A DNA stretch of 64,000 bases. It comes from Thioalkalivibrio sp. ALJ7. GTDB lineage: Bacteria; Pseudomonadota; Gammaproteobacteria; Ectothiorhodospirales; Ectothiorhodospiraceae. The DNA lies in assembly GCF_000376865.1 (NCBI RefSeq), contig NZ_AQXQ01000010.1, positions 1 through 64,000 on the forward strand, in the 5' to 3' direction. The position numbers and the translations under genes were made by a program. Shown piece after piece: positions 46,445 to 56,845 of the stretch. The notes below the pieces were generated by a model. It saw only the letters and a program-made list of their open reading frames with translations. It was not told the DNA's origin and did not search any database. Every line of letters begins with the position of its first letter. Positions within the stretch are counted from its first letter, which is position 1.

Positions 46445-47290
46445 TCAAAGTGGGTGTCTCATAGATGTCGTCCTTGACTGGTGAATGTCGCGGGATAGGG
46501 ATAGCAGGGCGGCTAGCAGAAGGCTGGCGGCGATTAGCTCCACTGACTCCTCCAGCAAATGGTCGACCAGCAGGTATTCGAGGGTGAAAGTGTAGTTTTC
46601 ATTATTGGCACGAGACTGTTCCATGATCGCCAGCGTATCCTGCCAGTGTGGCAGGGCGTACAGGTCCAATCGCTCCATCAGCCATGTCCCGAGCCGTTCC
46701 TGCCAGTCTCCGACTCGTCGCATGGCTGAGCCGAAGGCCACGGAACCGTAGATGACGAAAGCAAGGGACAGCCAGACTAATGTTTCCAGGCGAGGTCTGT
46801 AGCGCAATATGATTGCCGCGACAGCTCCGAGCATCATCGCGCTCAGAACCGAGTAGAAGAAGAGCTCCCATGTGAGCCGGCTGACGAAGCGTTCAGTAAA
46901 AGGCAGGAGGCTGTGCAGAAGAGGCAGGTAGTCGTTTGCTACTACATGTCGGAGGTTCAGAGAATCTTCCACGAGCATCAAAAGCAGTGCGCTGGCCAAT
47001 AGCAGAAATGGCACCCTGATGGCTGCGGGGGTCGATTTCAGATGTGATAGCCACCAGCCGGTAGCCAGCAGGGTCGAACAGAACAATAACCCCCACTGAG
47101 CCATCTCGACCGCTCTGCCTTCGCTGAACAGTGCATACCAGAGCAGCGGTAGCGGGGAGTCCGCTAGTAGCCAGTCGCTTCGCACTGTCGGTATCCCCGC
47201 GATATCGGCGAGTGCTACCCAAGCCCACAAAGTACCCAGGATGGAGATTGAAAGCGCGACGACAAAAGTGGGCAACAGTCGAGGGATCAT
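46445..47290 (-). CDS. Hypothetical multi-pass membrane protein
   Basis: This 281-residue protein has about six to seven hydrophobic segments (residues about 8-28, 45-58, 64-82, 92-108, 140-162, 168-190 and 256-272). The loop NNENYTFTLEYLLVDHLLEE near residue 235 is acidic. I recognise no family and see no catalytic motif. It stands alone between the PIN/Phd module and pilA and has its own terminator. AT content is slightly higher than average. Confidence 0.65.
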   Translation of the reverse strand: MIPRLLPTFVVALSISILGTLWAWVALADIAGIPTVRSDWLLADSPLPLLWYALFSEGRAVEMAQWGLLFCSTLLATGWWLSHLKSTPAAIRVPFLLLASALLLMLVEDSLNLRHVVANDYLPLLHSLLPFTERFVSRLTWELFFYSVLSAMMLGAVAAIILRYRPRLETLVWLSLAFVIYGSVAFGSAMRRVGDWQERLGTWLMERLDLYALPHWQDTLAIMEQSRANNENYTFTLEYLLVDHLLEESVELIAASLLLAALLSLSRDIHQSRTTSMRHPL

Positions 47291-47837
47291 GCAGCCATCG
47301 TAACGGAGATGATCGAGGCGGGCACCTTGCTGCCTTTACGCGGGACAAAAGGCGGAGGAAAGTGAGTGTCCCACAAAATGCTGGAATTGTATCCGAGAAA
47401 GCAGGCCAACAAACAGAAAACTAAAAGCCCCGGGATGTGCCGGGGCTCCAGCGCACAAAGGGGGAGGGCGTCATCGATTACCCCATCCAGTGAGAGAGGG
47501 GAACATAAATCTGTCCCCTTTCGCTCAGTGAATGCAATTGGCGGGCTGGATCAGCCTCGGCACCTGGGCAAACTCAGTCGTCTGGCAAGCCATCACACGC
47601 CATGCCGAAAACGCCGGCGGAAGGGTAGTGGCTCTGTGGGGGAGGAGCGGAGTGGGAATGCGGCGCCTGCCGCCAGTTGGTTGTGTCGCTGGTGTCGGTG
47701 AATCGGGCGTATGACAACAAAAAACCCCGGCGTGAGGCCGGGGTTTGGAGTGGGGAAAATAAATCTGTCCCCTTTTGATTCATGTCCCCTTTTGATTCTT
47801 TAGTTGTTTATTTTTAATGCATTAGCTACTGCCTTCC
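47291..47837. repeat. Repeat-rich gap between membrane protein and pilA
   Basis: No gene is seen. The gap holds two more GC hairpins (AGCCCCGGGATGTGCCGGGGC near 47431-47450 and the pilA terminator at 47717) and two ATAAATCTGTCCCCTTT repeats (47502-47520 and 47758-47776). The second is followed by a partial tandem copy (TGTCCCCTTTTGATTC). Confidence 0.6.
47717..47745 (-). terminator. Intrinsic terminator of pilA
   Basis: On the minus strand AAACCCCGGCCTCACGCCGG continues GGTTTTTTGTTG, a hairpin with a T-rich tail about 95 bases after the pilA stop. Confidence 0.7.
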
Positions 47838-48275
47838 CTACGGGGTGCCCGCTTCGGTACGGCAATTGGCGGGAACCCATCGATGGTTAGCTTCCGGGGT
47901 GGTGCACGCCCAGGTTACCGAACCGCCCTCGTCGCTAGGCGTAAGAGTGACAGTAAAGTTCTGGTTGCCGTTGTATACAACGGCAATCACGCCATCTTCG
48001 TTTACAGTAACCGAATCAACATAGTCGCCAGTGATAGAAGTGGCGGCTGGAAGGCCCGCCTCAGTGTTGTTATCAGGGAAGTCACCCGTGGATTGGAACG
48101 TCTCGGTCACAGATGTGCGTGCCGACTGCGCGAGTGATAGCGCTTCGGATACCTGTGCGCGAGTGGTGTAATCCTGATAAGCCGGCAGCGCAATAGCCGC
48201 CAGAATCCCGATAATCGCCACAACGATCATCAGTTCGATAAGCGTAAAGCCCTTTTGGGCGGTCTTCTTCTGCAT
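47838..48275 (-). CDS. pilA: Type IV major pilin
   Basis: This 145-residue type IVa prepilin has a short leader (MQKKTAQKG), cleaved by PilD before [18 protein letters not shown]. Mature Glu5 and the hydrophobic N-terminal helix are present. The globular part has [18 protein letters not shown] and two C-terminal Cys ([18 protein letters not shown]) that should form the D-region disulfide. AGGGAG precedes the ATG. A sigma-54-type promoter lies upstream at 48348-48363. No other pilus genes are adjacent, as is common for pilA. Confidence 0.95.
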   Translation of the reverse strand: MQKKTAQKGFTLIELMIVVAIIGILAAIALPAYQDYTTRAQVSEALSLAQSARTSVTETFQSTGDFPDNNTEAGLPAATSITGDYVDSVTVNEDGVIAVVYNGNQNFTVTLTPSDEGGSVTWACTTPEANHRWVPANCRTEAGTP

Positions 48276-48347
48276 GTTCGTACTCCCTTGATGTGATGAA
48301 AGCTGGGCCGGAGGCCCGGCCGCCCCGTGGGCAGCTGTCAGAGTAGA

Positions 48348-48363
48348 AGCAATGGGTGTGCCA
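48348..48363 (-). promoter_or_regulatory. Sigma-54 (RpoN) promoter of pilA
   Basis: On the minus strand TGGCAC-ACCCA-TTGCT matches the -24/-12 consensus TGGCAC-N5-TTGCW exactly. It lies about 73 bases before the pilA ATG, leaving a leader of about 60 bases. PilA transcription by RpoN with PilR is the rule in Pseudomonas and relatives. Confidence 0.8.
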
Positions 48364-48574
48364 GGAGCGGGAAAATCCGGATAAACGGCGCTGTGTGGCC
48401 ATTCGGTGTGGGGTTTGGGTCACTACATGCGGGGGTTCAGATGTGTAACGTGACAAAAATGGTCACCCCGAGTGACGTGGGTGGTCAGTTTGGTTTGGGG
48501 TTTGTCACCTGCGCGGTGCCGGCTCTTCGGGTTACTGGGCGCGGGTCTGCGAGAAGCGCTCGCGACTATCAGGC

Positions 48575-48720
48575 CGATTGCTTCGTCGCTTTGCTCCTCG
48601 CAATGACGGGTTTCTTTTGGCGGGGGCTTCGTCGATGAGGTCGCTCAGGGCTGCATAGGACTCGGGGGTGTGTTCACGAGATTGCCACGGCCCCTTTGGG
48701 GCCTCGCAATGACGCGATTC
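48575..48720. repeat. CATTGCGAG-type repeats, facing pair
   Basis: GATTGCTTCGTCGCTTTGCT continues CCTCGCAATGACG, and about 90 bases later GATTGCCACGGCCCCTTTGG continues GGCCTCGCAATGACG. They lie between the pilA promoter and the mgtE stop. No gene is seen in this gap apart from the pilA promoter. Confidence 0.6.
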
Positions 48721-48733
48721 CTGGGGCCGGGGG

Positions 48734-50092
48734 TCAGAGGCCGAGGATGGCGACGGCGACGGCAAAGTAGATGAGGATGCCGACGATGTCGACGACGGAG
48801 GTGATCAGCGGGGCGCTGGCGACCGCCGGGTCGAAGCCGAAGCGGGACAGGGCAAACGGCAGGAGCATGCCGAACATGGAGCCGAAGATCACGACGAAGA
48901 ACATGCCGAGCGCGATGGCATTGGCCACCTGCATGTCGCCGAGCCAGTTGCCGGAGATCCAGATGGCGGCGGCCAGGGTGACGCCCAGGGCGCCGGACAC
49001 GAGGACTTCCTTGCCGCCGAGGCGCCACCAGTCGCGTAATTGTATGTCGTTCACGGCGAGTGATCGCACGACCAGTGTGGCGGCCTGTGCGCCGGCATTA
49101 CCGCCGGTGGCGATGACCATGGGCAGGAAGAACACCAGGGCGACGACGGCCTCGATGGCGGCTTCGTAGTAGCCGATGGCGATGCCCGCGAAGATGTTCA
49201 CCGCGACCAGGATCAGGAGCCAGCCGATGCGCTTGCGGTAGAGAAGCTGCATGCTGGCATCGCGCAGGGAGAGGACGAGGTCGCCGACCGCGGCCATGCG
49301 GTGGAAATCCTCGGTGGTCTCGGCGCGCAGGACGTCCATGACATCGTCCACGGTGATGATGCCGAGCAGGTGGCCGTTGTCGTCGACCACCGGGAGGACG
49401 TCCAGGTCGTAGTGGCTGATGCGGTGGGCGGCCTCTTCGCGATCTTCCTCGGCAGCGACGCTCACGACATCCGTGTGCATGCGTTCGCGCACGGTGGTGG
49501 TAGGGCTCGACAGCAGGAGTTCTTTTAGTCGTACCCAGCCAAGCAGCTCGCCGTCCGGAGTGATGACAAAGATCGTGTTGATGGTTTCCGCCAGTTCGTG
49601 TTGTTCGCGCAGGTGGTCCATCGCCTCGGCCACGGACCAGTCGGGCTGGACCGAGGCGAACTCGGGTGTCATCAGGCGCCCGGCGCTCTCTTCGGGGTAG
49701 CCGAGCAGGGTTTCCAGTGCCTCCTGGTCGTCGTTCGGCAGCGCCTCGAGCAACGTCTCGGCGTGGTCGTCTTTGAGGCCTTCGATGACCGAGGCCGCGT
49801 CGTCATAGGACAGGGCGGCGATCAAACGGCTGGCGTGTTCCTCCTCCAGGGACTTCAGCACCCGGGACTGGTGGTCCGGCTGCAGGTGGGCATAGATATC
49901 CGCCGTGCAGGCGATATCCAGGCGCTGGAAGAAGCGCTGCATGAGTTCTTCGGGCAGTGCTTCCAGGGCGTCGGACAGATCCGGGGCCGCGTGGCTCGCG
50001 CACAGGCCTTGCAGGGCATCATCCGTGGGTTGATCCAGCGCGGTGCCCAGCGTCTGTGGCAGGTGGTCGATCTCGTGGTCGGTCGGGCTCAT
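48734..50092 (-). CDS. mgtE: Magnesium transporter MgtE (copy 1)
   Basis: This 452-residue homodimeric Mg2+ channel has an N-terminal helical domain (residues about 30-130) with YPEESAGRLMTPEFASVQP. A CBS pair follows (about 140-260, including YDLDVLPVVDDNGHLLGIIT). The five-helix membrane domain from about 285 has FFLPMVIATGGNAGAQAATL, the pore signature. Mg2+ binding to the CBS region closes the channel. It follows a paralogue by 10 bases in the same operon. Confidence 0.93.
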   Translation of the reverse strand: MSPTDHEIDHLPQTLGTALDQPTDDALQGLCASHAAPDLSDALEALPEELMQRFFQRLDIACTADIYAHLQPDHQSRVLKSLEEEHASRLIAALSYDDAASVIEGLKDDHAETLLEALPNDDQEALETLLGYPEESAGRLMTPEFASVQPDWSVAEAMDHLREQHELAETINTIFVITPDGELLGWVRLKELLLSSPTTTVRERMHTDVVSVAAEEDREEAAHRISHYDLDVLPVVDDNGHLLGIITVDDVMDVLRAETTEDFHRMAAVGDLVLSLRDASMQLLYRKRIGWLLILVAVNIFAGIAIGYYEAAIEAVVALVFFLPMVIATGGNAGAQAATLVVRSLAVNDIQLRDWWRLGGKEVLVSGALGVTLAAAIWISGNWLGDMQVANAIALGMFFVVIFGSMFGMLLPFALSRFGFDPAVASAPLITSVVDIVGILIYFAVAVAILGL

Positions 50093-50102
50093 CGCTTGTG
50101 TC

Positions 50103-51461
50103 CTACGGGGTGGCCAGGCCGAGCATTGCCACGGCCAGCGAGAAGTAGATCATGATGCCGCCAAGGTCGGCGATCGCGGTGACCATCGGTACGCTGGCCG
50201 TTGCCGGGTCCAGTTTCAGGCGGCTCAGAATGACCGGAAGCAGCATGCCGATCATGCTGGCAAAGGCGACGATGATGGTCATGGCGACGGCGACCAGCAG
50301 TGCGATCTCGGCGCCGCCCCGCCACAAGCCTAGTATCGAGACGGCCAGGCCCATGGTCACGCCGATGCCGACGGATACCCCCAGCTCCTTGCCCCACAGC
50401 CGCAGCCAGTCGCGCGCGGTGACTTCGCCGGTCGCCATGGCGCGGACCATCAGCGTGGAGCTCTGGGCCCCGGCGTTACCGCCGGAGTCGATGATCAGGG
50501 GAAGGAAGAACACGAGCACGACGAGGGCCTCGATGGCTTCCTCGTACTGGGAGATCATCAGTGCACCAATGCTGTTGAAGGCCACCAGCCCAATCAGCCA
50601 GCCCACGCGCTTGCGGTACAGCAGCCAGGGGCTGGCGGCGTCGGGCGACAGGGGCAGGCTGCCCACGGAACCCATCTTGTGGAAGTCCTCGGTGGATTCG
50701 GCCTCGAGGACGTCCATGACGTCGTCGACCGTAATCACGCCAAGCAGCTCGCCGGTTTCGCCGACCACCGGAAGCGTCTCCAGGTCGTAATGCTGGATCT
50801 TGCGGGCGGCGGCCACGGCGGTTTCGGAGACGCCGATGGTGATGGGATCGGCGTCGTCCAGCAGGTCGCGTACCGGGCTGTCGGCTGCGGCGCGCAGGAA
50901 GTGCCGGATCGGCACGGCCGCCTGCAGCACCCGGTCCTGGTCGACAACGAAGATCACGTTGTTGGAGTGTTCGTCCGCGTTACGCCGGATGAAGGCCAGG
51001 GCCCGCTTGAGGGTCCAGTCCGGGTCTACGGCCACGACATCCGGTGACATCACACGGCCGGCGGAGTCCTCGGGGTAGTTCAGTTGTTTCAGGGCACGGC
51101 GGATGGCGCGAAACGGCAGCAGTCGCAGATAGCCGCGCAGGGTGTCCGCATCCAGCGTCTGCAGCAGGGCGGTGAGGTCGTCCGCCTCCATCTCCGAGAG
51201 GATGAAGCGAGCGTCGTCCCGCGGTGAAGACTCCAGCAGCCGGATCTGGTGCGCCGAGTCCAGGTAGGCGAAGACATCCGCCTTGCGCCCGGGGGGCAGC
51301 ATGTTGAATACGGCGGTAAGGTCCGCCTCGCCCAGCTCCATCAGCGCGTGGGCGATATCCTGCACGCGCATGTAGTCGAGCAGTTCGTGGAGTCCGTCGC
51401 GGTCGTCCAGACGCAACAGCTCCTTCAGCTCGATGATGGATTGTTCGAGGTGAAGCTCCAT
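50103..51461 (-). CDS. mgtE: Magnesium transporter MgtE (copy 2)
   Basis: This 452-residue paralogue has the same order of domains: N-domain with YPEDSAGRVMSPDVVAVDP, CBS pair with YDLETLPVVGETGELLGVIT, and membrane domain with FFLPLIIDSGGNAGAQSSTL. The ATG at 51461 follows GGGAGAAGGG; starts further upstream add unrelated residues. Two tandem, clearly diverged mgtE genes suggest different regulation or ion preference (Mg2+ versus Co2+ or others). No leader riboswitch could be recognised upstream. Confidence 0.92.
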   Translation of the reverse strand: MELHLEQSIIELKELLRLDDRDGLHELLDYMRVQDIAHALMELGEADLTAVFNMLPPGRKADVFAYLDSAHQIRLLESSPRDDARFILSEMEADDLTALLQTLDADTLRGYLRLLPFRAIRRALKQLNYPEDSAGRVMSPDVVAVDPDWTLKRALAFIRRNADEHSNNVIFVVDQDRVLQAAVPIRHFLRAAADSPVRDLLDDADPITIGVSETAVAAARKIQHYDLETLPVVGETGELLGVITVDDVMDVLEAESTEDFHKMGSVGSLPLSPDAASPWLLYRKRVGWLIGLVAFNSIGALMISQYEEAIEALVVLVFFLPLIIDSGGNAGAQSSTLMVRAMATGEVTARDWLRLWGKELGVSVGIGVTMGLAVSILGLWRGGAEIALLVAVAMTIIVAFASMIGMLLPVILSRLKLDPATASVPMVTAIADLGGIMIYFSLAVAMLGLATP

Positions 51462-51991
51462 GCCCTTCTCCCGGTGGCATCCGGGCGCTGCGGGAGGGAC
51501 ACGTGCATGGGCACAGTCGCTCAAGGCGCCGCAAGGATGCGGTGGATGATTCCAGGGGTCAGTCGGGTTGTGGACCCGGCCGTTCCCGGCTCTTTATTTA
51601 AAAAGGCCTGACGGGAAGCGACCGGTTCGGAGAACGGACGCTTGCCGCTAGGCGCAGATAGATCGGCTGCGTGATCGGCGTTTCAAGGCGCGTTCCCGTG
51701 TGTGGAGATGGTGTTCATTCTAACGGATGCTGGCCCGCAATCAACCGCTTGTGCCGGGTTTTGAAACATTCATCTACTCTTCATGGTCAGTGATGGGCCA
51801 GCCAGTACGCGGGTCGATGAGTGCTGAGCGTTGGGTGGTGGGGTAGGTTTTCGGGCACGGTCGGGGGGAGCCCGATCGCCTGCAAGCAGGCTCCTACAGG
51901 GGATTGCCCTGCCTTGTAGGAGCCTGCTTGCAGGCGATCAACTCGGCGTCTGTCTGACGCAACGATTTGTGTATCAGAAAAGGTGTACGCG
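51462..51991. other. Divergent intergenic region between mgtE and the ABC operon
   Basis: It must hold the promoters of both operons. A REP family A pair in tail-to-tail orientation lies at 51872-51939 (GCCTGCAAGCAGGCTCCTAC, then GTAGGAGCCTGCTTGCAGGC). I see no gene and no recognisable Mg2+ riboswitch. Confidence 0.55.
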
Positions 51992-52701
<710 letters not shown>

Positions 52702-52705
<4 letters not shown>

Positions 52706-55242
52706 ACTCACTGCTGGTAAAGGCCTGGCTGCGCGATTGGCGAAGGCGCCCGTTGCAGCGGCTGCTGACGCTGGTGGGTGTGGTGATCGCCGTGGCCGTG
52801 GTGCTGGCGGTGGACTTGGCCAACCAGTCGGCGCAGCGCGCGTTCGACCGCTCGATGGACGAGGTGGCTGGCACGGCCACTCACCAGATTCTGGGGCCGG
52901 CCCGGGGATTCGACGAGGCGCATTATCGCGATCTGCGGCTGGCCGGCTGGCGCGATACCGCGCCGATCGTGGAGGGGCCCGCGCGGCTGCCGGACGGGCG
53001 CACGATCTATGTACTGGGCGTCGATCCGCTGGCCGAGGGCCCGTTCCGCGGGGCGGCCTCGGACATCGGGGATGCCCCGGTGCAACGGCTGGTCACCGAG
53101 CCGGGCACGATCCTGCCGCCGAGTGGTTGGTGGGCGGGCTCCGGGATGGCGCACGAGGACGGGCTGACGCTCGAGACCACCGCCGGGCGTTTCGAGGTCA
53201 CGCTGCTCGACCGCGCGGCGGAGCGTGACGAACCGGCGGTCGAGGCAGACGACGAGGGCGGCTCGCTGTGGGTCACGGATATTGCCACCGCGCAGACGCT
53301 GCTCGGCCGGCCGGGGCGGCTTGATCGTATCGACGTGCGCCTCGATGACGCCGACATCGACGGCTTCGCGGAGCTACTGCCGGATGGCCTGGAGCTCGTG
53401 CCGGTCGCGGCGCGCGACCAGGCCTCGCGCGAGCTGGCGCAGGCCTTTCGGATCAACCTGACGGCGATGAGCCTGCTGGCGCTGCTGATTGCGGCCTTCC
53501 TGATCTACAACACCCAGACCTTCGCGGTCCTGCGCCGACGCGAAGTGCTGGCGAGCCTGCGCCTGGTGGGGGCCGGTCGGCGGGCGCTGTTCGGCGTGGT
53601 GATGCTGGAGGCCTTGCTGGTCGGGGTGATCGGCACGCTACTGGGTGTGCTGGTCGGGATGGGTCTGGCGCAGGTGCTGGTCGGCCAGGTCGCGCAGACG
53701 GTAACCGATCATTTCTTTGTGGTGGCGGTAACGGAGGTGACGCCGCGCCCGCTGGCGCTGCTGGCGGTGATCGCGCTGGGGGTAGGGCTGTCGCTGCTGG
53801 CGGCGCTGGCCCCGGCCTGGGAGGCGGCGCGGGCGGCCAGCCCCGGCAGCCTTGGGCGCGGGCGGCTGGAACGCCGGGCGCGCCGGGGCCTGCGCGGGCT
53901 GGCCGTGGCGGCGGTCGTGCTGCTAGCGGCGGGTGGCGTGATGCTGCTGCTCGGGACCGGGGGGCTGGTAGGCAGCTTCGTCGCGCTGTTTCTGCTGATT
54001 ACCGGCTTTGTGCTGCTGCTCCCGCTGGTGCTGGCCGGGGTGCTGCGTGGTCTGGCGCGGCTCGGTCGCGGGCGGACGCTCCCGCGTATCGGGGTGCGCA
54101 GTCTGGAGCGGAGTCTGTCGCGCAGCGCGCCGGCGACCTCCGCGCTGACGCTGGCCCTGGCGGCCGCGATCAGCGTGTCGGTGATGGTCGGGAGCTTCCG
54201 CGACAGCGTGGAGCAGTGGCTGGGGCAGGCGCTGACCTCGGATGTGTACGTGGTGCCGGTGGCCCCGGCCGCCGCCCGTAGCGGGGCGCGACTGCCCGCG
54301 GACTGGGGGGAGACGCTCGCCCGCATCGCCGAGGCGGAGTCGGTCAGCACCGGTTCCAGCCAGGACACGCCGAGTGCTGTCGGGATGATCGATCTCTACG
54401 TGGTCGAGCCGCATCCGGTCTGGCTGGACTACCTGCCGCTGCTGCGGGCCGAGGCCACGGGCGAGGCACTCGACCGGCGCCTGCGCGAGACCGATGCGGT
54501 GCTGGTCACCGAGCCCTTTGCGGCGCATCACGATGTGGGTGTGGGCGATCGCCTGGAGATCCGCGTGGACGACGGACGGCGGATGTTCGAGGTGGCGGGC
54601 GTGTATCGCGACTACGGTAGCCCGCAGGGCACCGTGCTGATGCTGGGCGAGCGGTTCTATGCAGGCACGGCCGGTGCAGAGGAGGTGGGCTCGTTTGGGC
54701 TGCGCCTGCCCGACGACGTGGATGCTGGCGCGGTGATCGAGCGCCTGGAGGCGTGGCTGGCCGAGCGCGAGACGGCGGCCATGGTCACGCGCCCCGGCGA
54801 TATCGAGCAGGAGTCCATGGCGATCTTCGACCGCACCTTTGCAATCACGCACCTGCTGCGGGTGATTACGCTGCTGGTCGCGTTCATCGCGATCCTCGGG
54901 GCGTTGATGGCCCTGCAGATGGAACGCGCGCGCGAATTCGCCACGCTGCGCAGCCTTGGCCTGCTGCCCGGCGGGGTGCGCGGGCTGGTGGTGTTTCAGG
55001 GCGCGGTGCTGGGGGGCTTTGCCGCACTGGCCGCGATCCCGCTGGGGCTGGGCATGGGCTGGTTGCTGATCGAAGTCATCAACCGCGAGGCCTTCGGCTG
55101 GGGCATGGACCTGCGCTGGCCGGGCCGCGAGATCGCCGAGACCGTTGTCCTGGGCGTGGGGGCTGCGCTGCTGGCGGCGCTGATCCCGGCCTGGCGCATG
55201 GCACGCATGCGGTTGGTGCCCGCGTTGCGAGAGGTACCATGA
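52702..55242 (+). CDS. FtsX-like ABC transporter permease (YbbP type)
   Basis: This 846-residue permease of the large, duplicated FtsX type has an N-terminal helix ([20 protein letters not shown]) followed by a periplasmic domain. Transmembrane groups lie at about 255-375 and 400-450, then a second periplasmic domain (about 480-690) and the last helices at about 715-830. The FtsX core ([20 protein letters not shown] and [20 protein letters not shown]) appears twice. The GTG start overlaps the ATPase stop as GTGA. Such systems act on envelope lipids or lipoproteins; the substrate is unknown. Confidence 0.87.
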
Positions 55243-55273
55243 TGGTCGGGTTGCGGCTTGTGGAAATGGGTTT

Positions 55274-55370
55274 TGTGGGAGCGGGCTCTGTGGGAGCGGG
55301 CTTGCCCGCGAAGCCCCTGCCCGCGCTAGGCTCTGGCAAGGCCCTTTCGCGGGCAAGCCCGCTCCCACAG
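55274..55370 (+). repeat. REP family A pair inside the ABC operon
   Basis: GTGGGAGCGGGCTTGCCCGC and its inverted copy (GCGGGCAAGCCCGCTCCCAC), plus a stray GTGGGAGCGGGCT, separate the permease from the AttH-like gene. Translating through it gives a false long frame. Confidence 0.9.
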
Positions 55371-55382
55371 GTGCTCCTGCAG

Positions 55383-56555
55383 ATGTTTCCTCAGAAGATT
55401 CTGCGCCTGTTGGTGCTGGCTGGGCTCGTGGTGCTGCTGGTGGCCTGTGGCGGGGCGGAGCCGCCGGATGTGCGCGAGGCCGAGGTGTCCGGGCTGCGGG
55501 TGGGCGAGGCCCTGGGCGGGGAGGATACGGATGGGTTCCGGCGCGCGGATGCGCCGCGGGTGTTCGAGTTTCCGCGTGACCACGGGCCGCACCCGGGGTT
55601 TCGCAACGAGTGGTGGTATGTGACCGGTAATCTCGATGGGCCGGAGGGCGAGCGGCTGGGCTTTCACGTCACCTTCTTCCGCGTTGGGCTGGCGCCGGAG
55701 CTGGCGGGGGAGGCGCGCTGGCACGATTCGGCCTGGGCCAGCCCGGATATCTGGATGGCGCATACGGCGGTGGTCGACCGCGAGGCCGGGCACCACGCCT
55801 CCGAGGAGCGCTTCGTACGCGACGGGGCGGGGCTGGCGGGGGCCACGGAGCCGGTCGGCCGGGTCTGGGCCGAGGACTGGCAGCTGGCGGATCTGGACCG
55901 GGGCCGCTGGACGCTGGACTTCAGCGTGGACGACTACCGGCTGGCGCTGGAACTGGAGCCCCTGCGCGGCCCGGTCCTCCAGGGCGAGGCGGGGCTCAGC
56001 CAGAAGGGCCCGGAGCCGGGCAACGCCTCCTATTACTACTCCATGCCCCGTATCGCGGTGCGCGGGGAGGTCGAGCGTGCGGAGCACGGGCGCCTGGCGG
56101 TGACCGGTCAGGCCTGGATGGACCGCGAGTGGAGCACCAGTGCGCTATCCGAGGATCAGGTGGGCTGGGACTGGTTCGCGCTGCAGTTCGACGACGGGCT
56201 GGACGTCATGTACTACCAGCTGCGCAAGGAGGACGGCGAGCCGCACCCGCTGTCCAAGGGCCGCTGGATGCCGGCGGATGCCGACGACCGGCTGCTGGAG
56301 CCCGACCAGGTCGAACTGGAGCCCCGGCGCTGGGCCACGCAGCCATCCGGCAATCGCTATCCGGTGGAATGGGCCATGCGCATCGCGCCGCCGGACGGCT
56401 CGGCCCCGCGCGAACTCACCGTGCGCGCCATCCGTGATGAACAGGAAATGGACACGGTGATTCGCTACTGGGAAGGGGCGGTGGATATCCTCGGCCCGGA
56501 TGGTGAGCCCATTGGCCGGGGGTTTGTGGAGTTGACGGGGTATGAGGACGATTAA
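55383..56555 (+). CDS. AttH/CrtC-like lipoprotein (lipocalin-type hydrolase family)
   Basis: This 390-residue protein has a signal peptide ending in the lipobox LLVAC (Cys22). The body matches the AttH (hydroxyneurosporene synthase-like) family: FPRDHGPHPGFRNEWWYVTG, then WMAHTAVVDREAGHHASEER, and in the second half GQAWMDREWSTSALSEDQVG WDW. ABC permease-AttH pairs are a recurrent arrangement in Proteobacteria, so it probably works with the YbbA/YbbP-like transporter at the membrane. The start was set at 55383 because upstream codons come from a REP. The ribosome-binding site is weak. Confidence 0.83.
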   Translation: MFPQKILRLLVLAGLVVLLVACGGAEPPDVREAEVSGLRVGEALGGEDTDGFRRADAPRVFEFPRDHGPHPGFRNEWWYVTGNLDGPEGERLGFHVTFFRVGLAPELAGEARWHDSAWASPDIWMAHTAVVDREAGHHASEERFVRDGAGLAGATEPVGRVWAEDWQLADLDRGRWTLDFSVDDYRLALELEPLRGPVLQGEAGLSQKGPEPGNASYYYSMPRIAVRGEVERAEHGRLAVTGQAWMDREWSTSALSEDQVGWDWFALQFDDGLDVMYYQLRKEDGEPHPLSKGRWMPADADDRLLEPDQVELEPRRWATQPSGNRYPVEWAMRIAPPDGSAPRELTVRAIRDEQEMDTVIRYWEGAVDILGPDGEPIGRGFVELTGYEDD

Positions 56556-56559
56556 GGCG

Positions 56560-56800
56560 TTTCTACCACAGAGGGCATAGAGGGCACGGAGAAAGGCGAG
56601 GTCAAAAACGAAAGGCATTCACAGGAAGATTGGAAGATCGGAAGGTTTTTGGGTCCCGCAGTGCTGCGTCGGAGGCAGGATCAGCTTCGCACGCTGGGGG
56701 TGCCCGGGCGCCCCACGACAACCCTTCCAGATTGCACGTCTTCCTGTTAGTCGTTCTGGATCTGGCCTTTCTCCGTGTCCTCTGTGCCCTCTGTGGTGCA
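56560..56800 (+). repeat. Inverted-repeat cassette, family C, copy 2
   Basis: ACCACAGAGGGCATAGAGGG continues CACGGAG at the left. The inverted TCCGTGTCCTCTGTGCCCTC continues TGTGGTG at the right. The core includes CACAGGAAGATTGGAAG, which resembles ACAGGAAGCATGGAAG in copy 1. Confidence 0.7.
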
Positions 56801-56845
56801 ATGGATCTGCTTGCAGGAGAGGGGTGGCGCGAGGCCACCTCGGGG

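Noticed and set aside
51462-51991. A possible Mg2+ riboswitch before the mgtE operon.
   Set aside because: I could not recognise M-box or related conserved elements. Only a REP pair and unassigned sequence are visible.
54753-56555. A 600-codon plus-strand frame covering the end of the permease gene and the AttH-like gene.
   Set aside because: Its first part is an out-of-frame shadow of the permease, the middle is a translated REP, and the real protein starts at 55383 with a signal peptide.
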